Part shown: piece after piece, positions 42,005 to 49,539 of the stretch
Numbering within the stretch: position 1 is the first letter of the stretch
Layout of the letters: each line of letters begins with the position of its first letter
Notes under the pieces: model-generated
Databases searched by the model: none
Seen by the model: only the letters and a program-made list of their open reading frames with translations
Told to the model about the DNA's origin: nothing
Position numbers and translations under genes: made by a program
Source: Bacillota bacterium
GTDB lineage: Bacteria > Bacillota > Clostridia > Christensenellales > Aristaeellaceae
Assembly (NCBI GenBank): GCA_023416585.1
Contig: JAEZHM010000112.1
Location: 124,001 to 188,000 of the forward strand
DNA: 64,000 nucleotides
Direction of reading: 5' to 3'

Positions 42005-42303
42005 TTTCCTTCACCCGTTTCCTGATAGCAATAGTGTTTGCCAAGCACGGCGATCACTTCTTCCACCCTTTGATCAGCAATAAAATAGGTCACGCTCTGC
42101 CCGGATTTTGTGCAGTTCAGAATCCCGTGGGCTTTTAAAAGCGCCAGATGCTGAGACAATGCAGATTGCGTGATATCCGGTACCCTTTGACAAAGACCGC
42201 TTACTGTTTTTGCTCCCTTGATGAGTTCGCATAAGATACGAAGGCGGTTTTCGTTCGCAAGTACCTTCAGCAGTTCTGCCATTTGTTTTGCTTGACGTTC
42301 CAT
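42001..42303 (-). CDS. ArsR family transcriptional regulator
   Basis: This 100-residue winged-helix repressor has the HTH core (VPDITQSALSQHLALLKAHGIL) and an N-terminal helix pair (ANENRLRILCELIKG). Cysteines in LCELIKG, GLCQRV, LNCTKSG and HYCYQ could form a metal or thiol sensor. ATG 42303 sits 7 bases after GGAGG; the ATG at 42309 is too close to that site. The upstream gap holds a promoter and an AT-rich operator-like region. It probably controls the rhodanese and ferredoxin genes in response to sulfide, polysulfide or metal. Confidence 0.86.
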   Translation of the reverse strand: MERQAKQMAELLKVLANENRLRILCELIKGAKTVSGLCQRVPDITQSALSQHLALLKAHGILNCTKSGQSVTYFIADQRVEEVIAVLGKHYCYQETGEGK

Positions 42304-42352
42304 TTTCATACCTCCTATTGGTATTGGACTATTTAATATATAAGCTTATTCT

Positions 42353-42381
42353 AATATACTTATGAATAGGTGCTATGTCAA
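42353..42381 (-). promoter_or_regulatory. SigA promoter of the arsR-rhodanese-ferredoxin operon
   Basis: On the minus strand, TTGACA (42381-42376) and TATATT (42358-42353) are separated by 17 bp. AT-rich repeated ATAAG units around 42335-42365 may be the ArsR site. Confidence 0.7.
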
Positions 42382-42485
42382 GTGCTAATTTTTTTTTGAT
42401 AACAGCCCACTTTTTTCAGATTGCGTTGCGAATAAATTAGATGTCTGGATAAAGCGGACGAATAAACCGAAAAGGGAGTGGAAAC

Positions 42486-43277
42486 ATGCGGAAGTTTATC
42501 GCTGTTATGATTGCCTTGCTGATGGTGGCAACCATGCTTTCATCTGGCGCACTGGCGGAAAACGGAAAGGAACATAAGGGCGGCAAGGGAGCCGGCAAGG
42601 GACATAATCAAAGCCATGCATCTGTAGGAAAAGATGATAAAGGTGATTCTAACAGGCAGGGTGATACCCTGAATAAGTTCAAGGCGGATGACGAAGAGCT
42701 TGCTGTTTTTGATAACGGCAACGAGGATGAGGATGCCGATGATGCCGACAACGGCAAAGCACATGAGCCTTCCGGTCACGGGAAGAAGAATAGTAAAGAA
42801 AATAAGCCTGATGAAAAGACGAAAGAAGGGCCTCGCCATGGAAATGGCTATGGCAGGGTAAGGAATACCCAAGAAGTGTTAGATTCCATCGGCCTTTTGG
42901 CAGGCGAGGAAACCGCAGTTCAGCTGAACACATTGATGATGGCGTATCGCGAAGCTAAGGACCGGGAAAGCGCCAAGGCCGCTCTTACCGCCTTGCTGGA
43001 TGCGCTTACGCTATCATGCACCGCCGCCGCAACGAATGAAAACGGGGAAGTGGCGGATGGCCAGGAGCAGCTTACCCTCATGAACATGGAAAAGCTTCGG
43101 GAAAAGGTCTTGGCAAATGCCGGCAATGACAACGGCACGCTGCTTGCTTTGATGCATGCCTATGAAAAGGCTTTGCGGATCATGAATCATCTGGAACCCA
43201 TTGATGATCTGGAGGATGGTATCGAAACGGACGATCAATCCCCGAATACCGGCACAGTTGCAGTTCCGGGTATCTGA
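42486..43277 (+). CDS. Secreted low-complexity charged protein
   Basis: I do not recognise this 263-residue protein. It has a signal peptide (MRKFIAVMIALLMVATMLSS, then GALA). A region of about 110 residues is rich in Gly, Lys, His, Asp and Glu (GGKGAGKGHNQSH, EDEDADDADN) and is likely disordered. The following region, about residues 125-230, is helical. Its position directly before sigI/rsgI suggests an envelope-related role, but this is inference. ATG 42486 follows GGGAGTGGAAAC. Confidence 0.7.
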   Translation: MRKFIAVMIALLMVATMLSSGALAENGKEHKGGKGAGKGHNQSHASVGKDDKGDSNRQGDTLNKFKADDEELAVFDNGNEDEDADDADNGKAHEPSGHGKKNSKENKPDEKTKEGPRHGNGYGRVRNTQEVLDSIGLLAGEETAVQLNTLMMAYREAKDRESAKAALTALLDALTLSCTAAATNENGEVADGQEQLTLMNMEKLREKVLANAGNDNGTLLALMHAYEKALRIMNHLEPIDDLEDGIETDDQSPNTGTVAVPGI

Positions 43278-43381
43278 TCAGACGGCTCCGTTCGCAAAAA
43301 TGCTTCATATACCACGAATGCCTTATATTACCAGGGTTTGAGGTTTAATAAACATTCGTTTTATAGAGGTGTTTAATGACT

Positions 43382-43406
43382 GGCAGGAGAATTTTCTTCT
43401 CCTGCC
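43382..43406 (+). other. Perfect hairpin before sigI
   Basis: GGCAGGAGAA (43382-43391) pairs perfectly with TTCTCCTGCC (43397-43406) around TTTTC. It lies 33 bases before the sigI GTG. There is no T-run, so it is more likely an RNA structure in the leader than a terminator. Confidence 0.5.
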
Positions 43407-43439
43407 GGGTTCTGAATTCATCGGATACTGGAGGTTTAA

Positions 43440-44147
43440 GTGCCCAAGCCAGCTGACAGGGAAACAGCCGATAATATAAGCAGGAACGATCATGACAGCC
43501 TGATGCGTGAATACAAGCCATTCATTCTCAGGACGGCTTCCTTTGTGCTTAGAAGGCATGTATCCGACAGCGATGATGCTTGGTCTATTGCCCTGATAGC
43601 ATTTTGGGAAGCGGTGGAGCATTACGACCCGGGAAAAGGCGACTTTCAAAAATATGCGCAGATGGTGATCAAAAGGCGGTTGATAGACTATTTGCGCAGG
43701 CAAAGCCGATTTTCGCGGGAAGTGGATGTCACTCCGGAAGCTTTCACCGGGGAAGCGGGTCAGGAGGGCGATTCGCTTTCCCGCGTGCTTGTTTTCAAAA
43801 GCAGCGCATCACTTATAGAAGAAAACCTGAGAGATGAATTGCAAGACGCCTCCAGGATTTTTGATGCGTATGGCTTTCAATTTATCGATTTGGTAGACTG
43901 TTCGCCAAAATCCGAAAAGACTAGAAGCGCCTGCGCCCAGGCGGCGGCCTGCGTTCTTAGGTTCCCGGAGCTTGTTATGAAAATGAGGCATACGCGCCGC
44001 TTGCCCGTGGCCGCCATATCCATCAGGGCACACCTGCCCCTGAAGCTCTTAAACCGGCACCGAAGGTATATCGTAGCGGTCGTGGAGATTCTTAGCGGAG
44101 ATTATCCCGGCCTTAAAACCTATCTTGATTTTGTCAGAAAGGGATGA
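43440..44147 (+). CDS. sigI: RNA polymerase sigma factor SigI
   Basis: This 235-residue protein has the SigI-type region 2 (YKPFILRTASFVLRRHVSDS and WSIALIAFWEAVEHYDPGKG, then KRRLIDYLRRQSR). It has a C-terminal SigI-C domain instead of a classic region 4, ending in the DNA-binding segment near RRYIVAVVEILSGDYPGLKT. SigI factors control envelope, heat or polysaccharide responses and are held inactive by RsgI. The start is GTG 43440 behind GAGGT. The rsgI gene follows after four bases. Confidence 0.92.
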   Translation: MPKPADRETADNISRNDHDSLMREYKPFILRTASFVLRRHVSDSDDAWSIALIAFWEAVEHYDPGKGDFQKYAQMVIKRRLIDYLRRQSRFSREVDVTPEAFTGEAGQEGDSLSRVLVFKSSASLIEENLRDELQDASRIFDAYGFQFIDLVDCSPKSEKTRSACAQAAACVLRFPELVMKMRHTRRLPVAAISIRAHLPLKLLNRHRRYIVAVVEILSGDYPGLKTYLDFVRKG

Positions 44148-44151
44148 GCGA

Positions 44152-45495
44152 TTGAAAGCTGTTGTTGCACAAATCGTTGGCCAGCATGCTGTGCTGCTTA
44201 CAGAAAACGGCATGTTTCTAAAGGTCAAAGACCAACGCTACCATACCGGCCAGCAAATCACTTTCTGTCCAAAAAGAAAACTTCCGGCTAAAATGCTTGC
44301 GATGGCAGCCGGTCTTGTGATCTTCCTTCTGGGAGGCACGGTTCTTACATTGGAGCGGCTTCCTTATTCTTATGTAAGCGTCGATGTGAATCCTTCCATG
44401 GAATATACTTTGAACTGGTTTGACCGCGTACTATCCCTACGCGCCGTAAATAAGGACGCAAAACCCATTGCGCAATACCTTGAGGAAAGCGGAGCGGTGA
44501 ACCAGCCAATTGATAGAGCAGTCATCATGACTATTCAAAAACTGAATGACATGCGGTATTTTGATAACGATACGGATAATGATGTGGTCATTGCTGTTGC
44601 ATCCTTTGGGCTGAAAGATATAAACAGCCTATCCGGCACGCTCAAAGACAGCGCAGGCAGCGCTATAACGAACCATGTGCTTGATGTATTATCATTTCAA
44701 ACGGATACGGAAAAGGTACAAGAAGCACAAAAGTACCATACCACTGCCGGGAAGCTTGTAATTGTGGAAGACCTTGCGCAGGGCGGGGAAGGCCTTGCGG
44801 ATGAGACCAAGGAAGAATGGCTTAATAAACCTGTTCGGGAGATTTTAAAGCAAATAAACGGCAAGTCACAGCCTAAGACGGATGAAATGATGACTGCGAA
44901 ACCGGAGCAAGTGTCGGACGGCATGAACACGGAACGCATTCGCCTGGAAGATACCGGATTGCCGGCCACCAAACCGGCTGATAAGACAATAGCGCCCAAG
45001 AAGACGGAAGCGCCCAAGAAGACGGAAGCGCCCAAGAAGACAGAAGAACCCAAGAAGACGGATTCGCCCAAAAAGACGGATTCGCCCAAGAAAATGGATA
45101 CGCCCAAAAAGACAGAAGAGCCCAAGAAGACGGATTCGCCCAAGAAAACGGATGCGCCCAAGAAGAAGGAAGAGCCCAGGAAAACAGAGGCGCCCAAGGA
45201 TAAGGATGTACTTAAGGATAAGAATGTGCCAGGGAATAGGCAATACCATTTAAATACTGAAAAAGACAAGCAGAAGGGCGCCGCACTAATATTCAGTATC
45301 GATTACATGTTCCAAAAAACTCAGATTCCCAAGATCAAAGTACATGATCCCAAAACTACTGCCCCTCCCAAGAGAGATAACAATGGAAAGGAAAAGGAAG
45401 GCAAGAGTCGGGATGGCTTAACAAAGCCCACAAAGCCTTTGGACGGCGGATGTCCTTCAAAAGGCAAGCCAAAGCATCAAGGGGCTGGATTTTGA
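44152..45495 (+). CDS. rsgI: RsgI-type anti-sigma factor with hexapeptide repeats
   Basis: The 447-residue protein starts at TTG 44152 behind AAAGGGA. An N-terminal RsgI domain (MKAVVAQIVGQHAVLLTENG) would bind SigI. One membrane helix lies at about 45-67. The external RsgI core follows, with VSVDVNPS, where Asn80-Pro81 matches the self-cleavage site known in this family. A Lys/Pro-rich external region includes 12 hexapeptide repeats (about 281-352) of PKKTEA type, and the tail has no known domain. The repeats could contact cell wall or polysaccharide. It is presumably cut in stages to release SigI; the sequence shows only the core motif. Confidence 0.87.
   Translation: MKAVVAQIVGQHAVLLTENGMFLKVKDQRYHTGQQITFCPKRKLPAKMLAMAAGLVIFLLGGTVLTLERLPYSYVSVDVNPSMEYTLNWFDRVLSLRAVNKDAKPIAQYLEESGAVNQPIDRAVIMTIQKLNDMRYFDNDTDNDVVIAVASFGLKDINSLSGTLKDSAGSAITNHVLDVLSFQTDTEKVQEAQKYHTTAGKLVIVEDLAQGGEGLADETKEEWLNKPVREILKQINGKSQPKTDEMMTAKPEQVSDGMNTERIRLEDTGLPATKPADKTIAPKKTEAPKKTEAPKKTEEPKKTDSPKKTDSPKKMDTPKKTEEPKKTDSPKKTDAPKKKEEPRKTEAPKDKDVLKDKNVPGNRQYHLNTEKDKQKGAALIFSIDYMFQKTQIPKIKVHDPKTTAPPKRDNNGKEKEGKSRDGLTKPTKPLDGGCPSKGKPKHQGAGF
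44992..45207 (+). repeat. 18-bp coding tandem repeats in rsgI
   Basis: Twelve in-frame 18-bp units such as GCGCCCAAGAAGACGGAA encode variants of APKKTE (EPKKTD, SPKKTD, TPKKTE). Near-identical neighbouring units suggest recent slippage or unequal exchange, so repeat number may vary between strains. Confidence 0.85.
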
Positions 45496-45575
45496 TATAC
45501 CTTCATTACGAAGGGGGGATATATGCTCACTACGCTATTTCAGTTTTGAGTGTATGTCCTTTTTTTGTATGCGGG

Positions 45576-45604
45576 TTGACATATCCTATTTCGCGCGCTA
45601 CAAT
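45576..45604 (+). promoter_or_regulatory. SigA-type promoter of nrdD
   Basis: A consensus TTGACA (45576-45581) and TACAAT (45599-45604) have a 17-bp spacer. The -10 box lies inside the first NrdR-like box, so repressor binding would block RNA polymerase. Confidence 0.75.
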
Positions 45605-45646
45605 ACATATTGTATTGTTTTGATGTTTCGTGTCTATATGTTGTAC
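45600..45646. promoter_or_regulatory. Paired NrdR-like boxes
   Basis: Box 1 (45600-45615) has core ATACATATTG and box 2 (45631-45646) has core CTATATGTTG. They lie exactly 31 bp apart, the helical-phase spacing typical of NrdR sites. Box 1 is part of the larger palindrome ACAATACA/TGTATTGT (45600-45618). Box identity is by resemblance to the known NrdR consensus. Confidence 0.62.
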
Positions 45647-45682
45647 TTTTCTTGTTACAATCTATACGAAAGCTGGTACAAT

Positions 45683-47770
45683 ATGCTGAATCTCATTATT
45701 AAGAGGGACCGCTCTTATGTACCCTTCAAAAGGGAAAAGATTGTGCTGGCTATATTTAAGGCCGCCAGTGCAGTAGGCGGGAATGATTTTGCCACCTCGG
45801 AACGTTTGGCGGCTGAAGTGATCAAAATAGCGGAACAGAAGTACCCCGACGGCATTGCCGAAGTGGAAGGTATACAGGATATTGTGGAAAAGGTACTGAT
45901 TGAAGCAGGCCATGCAAAAACGGCAAAGGCCTTTATCCTGTACCGCGAAAAACGGCGTTCCGCCCGTGAATCCAATGCGCTGATCGGCGCTACCATCCAT
46001 ATGTTTTCGGAATATCTGAACGACATGGATTGGCAGATCAATGAAAACGCTAACACCCAAAAATCCATTAACGGACTGAATAATTATATTCGTGAGGCTT
46101 TTACAAAGAATTATTGGCTGCATGAAATTTATCCCGATGAAATCAGGGAAGCACACCTTGCGGGTGAAATCCATATCCATGACCTGGGCTTTTTCGGGCC
46201 GTACTGTGCCGGCTGGGACTTGAGACAGATCTTGATGAACGGCTTCGGCGGCGTGCCGGGCAAGGTGGAATCCAAGCCGCCCAGGCACCTGCGTGCCTTT
46301 CTTGGCCAAATCGTGAATTCTACATTCACCACGCAGGGGGAAAGCGCCGGAGCGCAAGCCTGGTCCTCCTTCGATACATTCTGCGCACCTTTCATAAGGT
46401 ATGACCATCTGGATTACAAAACGATCAAACAGGCACTTCAGGAGTTTATATTCAATTTGAACGTGCCCACCAGGGTCGGGTTCCAATGTCCGTTTTCCAA
46501 CCTGACTTTTGATATTGTTCCGCCCAGGACGCTAAAGGATGAAAGCGTGATCATCGGCGGGCAGGTCATGCATGAAAAATATGGTGAATTCCAGGAGGAA
46601 ATGAACCTTCTGAATATGGCGTTTTGCGATGTCATGATGGAAGGGGATTCCAAGGGCCGAGTGTTCACCTTCCCGATTCCCACCATCAACATCACCAAGG
46701 AATTCAATTGGGATAGCCCGGTTACCGACAAGTTCATGGAAATCACCTGCAAATATGGCATTCCTTATTTTTCCAACTATGTAAACTCTGATCTGTCACC
46801 GGAAGACGCTTTATCCATGTGCTGCCGGTTGAGGCTAAATACTTCCGAGCTTCGTAAGCGCGGCGGCGGCCTGTTTGGCTCCAATCCCCTGACCGGTTCC
46901 ATCGGCGTTGTTACCATTAACCTGCCCAGGCTGGCTTACCTTGCCAAGAGCGAATCGGAATTTTTTATCAGGCTGTACCAGCAGATGCACATCGCTAAAA
47001 ACAGCCTGGAAATGAAGCGAAAGGTCATTGAAGAGCAAACGGAAAAGGGGCTGTATCCCTATTCCGCAAACTATTTGAAGGATGTTAAAGCGAGGACGGG
47101 ATGCTTTTGGTACAACCATTTCAGTACCATCGGGCTCATCGGCATGAACGAAGCATGCATGAACCTTCATGGGCAGGAACAGGATATCACAACTCCGGAA
47201 GGCCAGGCCTTTGCCTTAAGGACCCTTAACTATATGCGGGACATCATCAAGGAGATTCAGGACACCACAGGCCACTACTTCAACCTGGAGGCCACCCCGG
47301 CGGAAGGCACAAGCTACCGCTTGGCCAAGAAAGACAAGGAACGGTATTTTGATATCATCACCGCCGGCGGCAAGGTGCCTTACTATACGAATTCAACACA
47401 GCTGCCCGTGAATTACACGGATGATATCTTTGAAACATTGGACCTGCAGGATGAGCTGCAATCCCTTTATACGGGCGGAACAGTGCTTCATTTTTACCTG
47501 GGCGAGGAAATCAGGGTTATTCACACTGCCAAGCGGTTCATACAAAAGGTTTTTACGAATTATAAGCTTCCGTATATCTCCCTGACACCTACATTTTCTA
47601 TCTGCAACGACCATGGCTATATTTCCGGCGAGCATTATACCTGCCCAGAATGTGGTGCGCCTACAGAAGTGTGGAGCCGCGTAGTCGGGTATCTGCGGCC
47701 AGTACAGAACTTCAATACAGGCAAGCGTGAGGAGTACACCCAACGCAAGAAGTATGTCATGAAGGAGTAA
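45683..47770 (+). CDS. nrdD: Anaerobic ribonucleoside-triphosphate reductase
   Basis: This 695-residue class III reductase has an N-terminal ATP-cone (IIKRDRSYVPFKREKIVLAI). The catalytic barrel includes IHIHDLGFFGPYCAGWDLRQ. The zinc site CNDHGYISGEHYTCPECG leads into the glycyl-radical loop SRVVGYLRPV near the C-terminus. It makes deoxynucleotides without oxygen, using a radical set by NrdG, encoded six bases downstream. An ATP-cone implies dATP feedback. ATG 45683 has a weak site, but the conserved N-terminus begins there; longer in-frame extension runs through the promoter and NrdR-like boxes. Confidence 0.95.
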   Translation: MLNLIIKRDRSYVPFKREKIVLAIFKAASAVGGNDFATSERLAAEVIKIAEQKYPDGIAEVEGIQDIVEKVLIEAGHAKTAKAFILYREKRRSARESNALIGATIHMFSEYLNDMDWQINENANTQKSINGLNNYIREAFTKNYWLHEIYPDEIREAHLAGEIHIHDLGFFGPYCAGWDLRQILMNGFGGVPGKVESKPPRHLRAFLGQIVNSTFTTQGESAGAQAWSSFDTFCAPFIRYDHLDYKTIKQALQEFIFNLNVPTRVGFQCPFSNLTFDIVPPRTLKDESVIIGGQVMHEKYGEFQEEMNLLNMAFCDVMMEGDSKGRVFTFPIPTINITKEFNWDSPVTDKFMEITCKYGIPYFSNYVNSDLSPEDALSMCCRLRLNTSELRKRGGGLFGSNPLTGSIGVVTINLPRLAYLAKSESEFFIRLYQQMHIAKNSLEMKRKVIEEQTEKGLYPYSANYLKDVKARTGCFWYNHFSTIGLIGMNEACMNLHGQEQDITTPEGQAFALRTLNYMRDIIKEIQDTTGHYFNLEATPAEGTSYRLAKKDKERYFDIITAGGKVPYYTNSTQLPVNYTDDIFETLDLQDELQSLYTGGTVLHFYLGEEIRVIHTAKRFIQKVFTNYKLPYISLTPTFSICNDHGYISGEHYTCPECGAPTEVWSRVVGYLRPVQNFNTGKREEYTQRKKYVMKE

Positions 47771-47776
47771 ACCTGA

Positions 47777-48463
47777 ATGACCGTTTCAGGCATGGTGAAA
47801 AGCTCATTTGTAGATTACCCTGGCCTTATAGCCTGTGTTCTGTTTGTGCCCGGCTGCAATTACAACTGCTTCTACTGCCATAACCGTCAGCTGATTGATG
47901 GTACGCATGAAATTGTACTGCCGGGTTATGTAGAAGATTTCTTGAAACGTCGCGCCAATATGCTGGATGGAGTAGTTGTTTCCGGCGGTGAGCCCACCTT
48001 GCAGCCGGATTTGTTAATCTTTTTGGATAGAATAAAGTCACTTGGGTATAAAATCAAGCTGGATACAAACGGTTCTTCGCCCAATGTGGTTAAGGATATT
48101 TTAAAGGCCGGTCTTTGCGATTATTTTGCTGTGGATTACAAAGCCCCCGCTGGCAAGTATCAGGAAATTTGCGGGCCCCAGGCGGACGCTGGCAAGGTAT
48201 TGGAAACGATACGGATGCTAGATGAATCTTCCGCCTGTTTTGAAGTGCGCACCACCGTTATCCCGCAGCTTTCCAAGACGGATCTTATCTGTATGGCAAA
48301 AGAACTGCCGCCCCTTCAAAGGTATGTTTTAAACAAATTCCGGCCGCCGCAAAAATACCTGCCTTGCCATCGCGATCTTATAAACCAGGCTCCCTACACC
48401 CAGGGGCAGGTGGATGATTTTGCCAACAATCTCCGTCCTTTTCAACCCAATGTAATGACATGA
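47777..48463 (+). CDS. nrdG: Anaerobic ribonucleotide reductase activase
   Basis: This 228-residue radical-SAM enzyme has the iron-sulfur motif GCNYNCFYCHN (CxxxCxxC) near the N-terminus. It has VSGGEPTL for SAM binding. It creates the glycyl radical in NrdD. It is six bases after nrdD, with the shared ribosome site GAAGGAG inside the nrdD end, so they form one operon. The length suits the longer form of this activase subfamily. A terminator follows. Confidence 0.92.
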   Translation: MTVSGMVKSSFVDYPGLIACVLFVPGCNYNCFYCHNRQLIDGTHEIVLPGYVEDFLKRRANMLDGVVVSGGEPTLQPDLLIFLDRIKSLGYKIKLDTNGSSPNVVKDILKAGLCDYFAVDYKAPAGKYQEICGPQADAGKVLETIRMLDESSACFEVRTTVIPQLSKTDLICMAKELPPLQRYVLNKFRPPQKYLPCHRDLINQAPYTQGQVDDFANNLRPFQPNVMT

Positions 48464-48477
48464 ATGGTAATCGCAAA

Positions 48478-48510
48478 AAAAGGCGCCTGAATGCAGGCAC
48501 CCTTCTTTTT
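48478..48510 (+). terminator. Terminator after nrdDG
   Basis: A stem GGCGCCTG/CAGGCACC (48482-48489 with 48494-48501), with one mismatch, is followed by TTCTTTTT. On the minus strand an A/T-rich run also flanks it, so it may serve the convergent epimerase gene. Confidence 0.65.
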
Positions 48511-48543
48511 ACGATACGGTAGATTGTAGAGAAATGGCAAATA

Positions 48544-49422
48544 TCAAAGAATAATTTCCATAGCGTAGCTGAACGTTCTGATTTCGCCGGGCCGCAATGC
48601 CATTGCGTAAGGCTTATCCAAAAAGTTACCAGTCTCATCCGTCAGCGCCGGCAATCCGGCCCATGGCTCCAGGCATAGGAAAGGCGCTTTTTTCATTGGC
48701 GGCGTCCAAACGCCAAGGGCGGAAAAGCCGTCGAAGGTGAAATAAATCCCTTTGCCCGTGCTTTTGTGCACAAGCTTTACCCCACGGGAGCGAAGTCCAT
48801 CCAAAATGAACGCGTCCCGGTCAAAATCCGTATAGCGCAGTGGTATCCTTTGCCCATCCTGTATCAACGATACCGCGTTATCACGGCACAGCAGAGTTCC
48901 ATCATCTGTATAGAGGGCTTTTATGTTTTCGGTTTGATCAAGCAACAGCTCGTAATCTTCGAATTTTTCACCGTCATGAAGCGGGCAGCAGAACCCGGGA
49001 TGGCCGCCGATGCAAAAAGGCATCTCACGGCTATCCGCGTTGGTCACAGCATAGGTGGTCGTAAAACCATTCTTTAAAATGCGGTGGGTTACCGTTAGTT
49101 CAAAACGGAAAGGATACATGGAAAGGCCCTCATCATTGGCCATGAGCGAAAATACTGCGCTGTCTTCGGTCTTTGATGAGAGCGTAAACTCACGCTTGCG
49201 TGCAATACCGTGCTTGGGCATACTGTATTGCTTTCCTTCGATAAGAACGCTATCGTTTTTCAGCGCGCATACAACAGGAAAGAGCACCGGCGCGTGTCCG
49301 GACCAAAATGCGGGATCTCCTTGCCATACATATTGAACATCGTCCTTTAAGTAACCGGTTAGTTCCCCTCCAAGCGTATCCAGCTTGGCGGCTGCTCCGT
49401 GGATGTTAAGTTCCAATTGCAT
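48544..49422 (-). CDS. Aldose 1-epimerase family protein
   Basis: This 292-residue galactose-mutarotase-like protein has GGELTGYLKDDVQYVW and the catalytic His in FCIGGHPGFCCPL. The C-terminal LEPWAGLPALTDETG block is typical of the LacX-like subgroup that acts on aldoses or hexose 6-phosphates. It interconverts sugar anomers. It lies downstream of the sugar operon at 49540-54024, in the same direction, with a 117-bp gap and a small hairpin, so it may be cotranscribed or have its own promoter. Confidence 0.88.
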   Translation of the reverse strand: MQLELNIHGAAAKLDTLGGELTGYLKDDVQYVWQGDPAFWSGHAPVLFPVVCALKNDSVLIEGKQYSMPKHGIARKREFTLSSKTEDSAVFSLMANDEGLSMYPFRFELTVTHRILKNGFTTTYAVTNADSREMPFCIGGHPGFCCPLHDGEKFEDYELLLDQTENIKALYTDDGTLLCRDNAVSLIQDGQRIPLRYTDFDRDAFILDGLRSRGVKLVHKSTGKGIYFTFDGFSALGVWTPPMKKAPFLCLEPWAGLPALTDETGNFLDKPYAMALRPGEIRTFSYAMEIIL

Positions 49423-49539
49423 AAGTCTGCCCCCATCATGCAGCGATCCTCCCCCAAATGCGGGAGGTAGCGCTTGACTTTTTATTCCATAACGTTTCTA
49501 TGCCAGTATATCACCGGAATAGCGCTGTACGCAATCCTC

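Noticed and set aside
44992..45207. CRISPR-like array of short repeats
   Set aside because: The repeats are contiguous 18-bp codon units in frame with rsgI and have no unique spacers.
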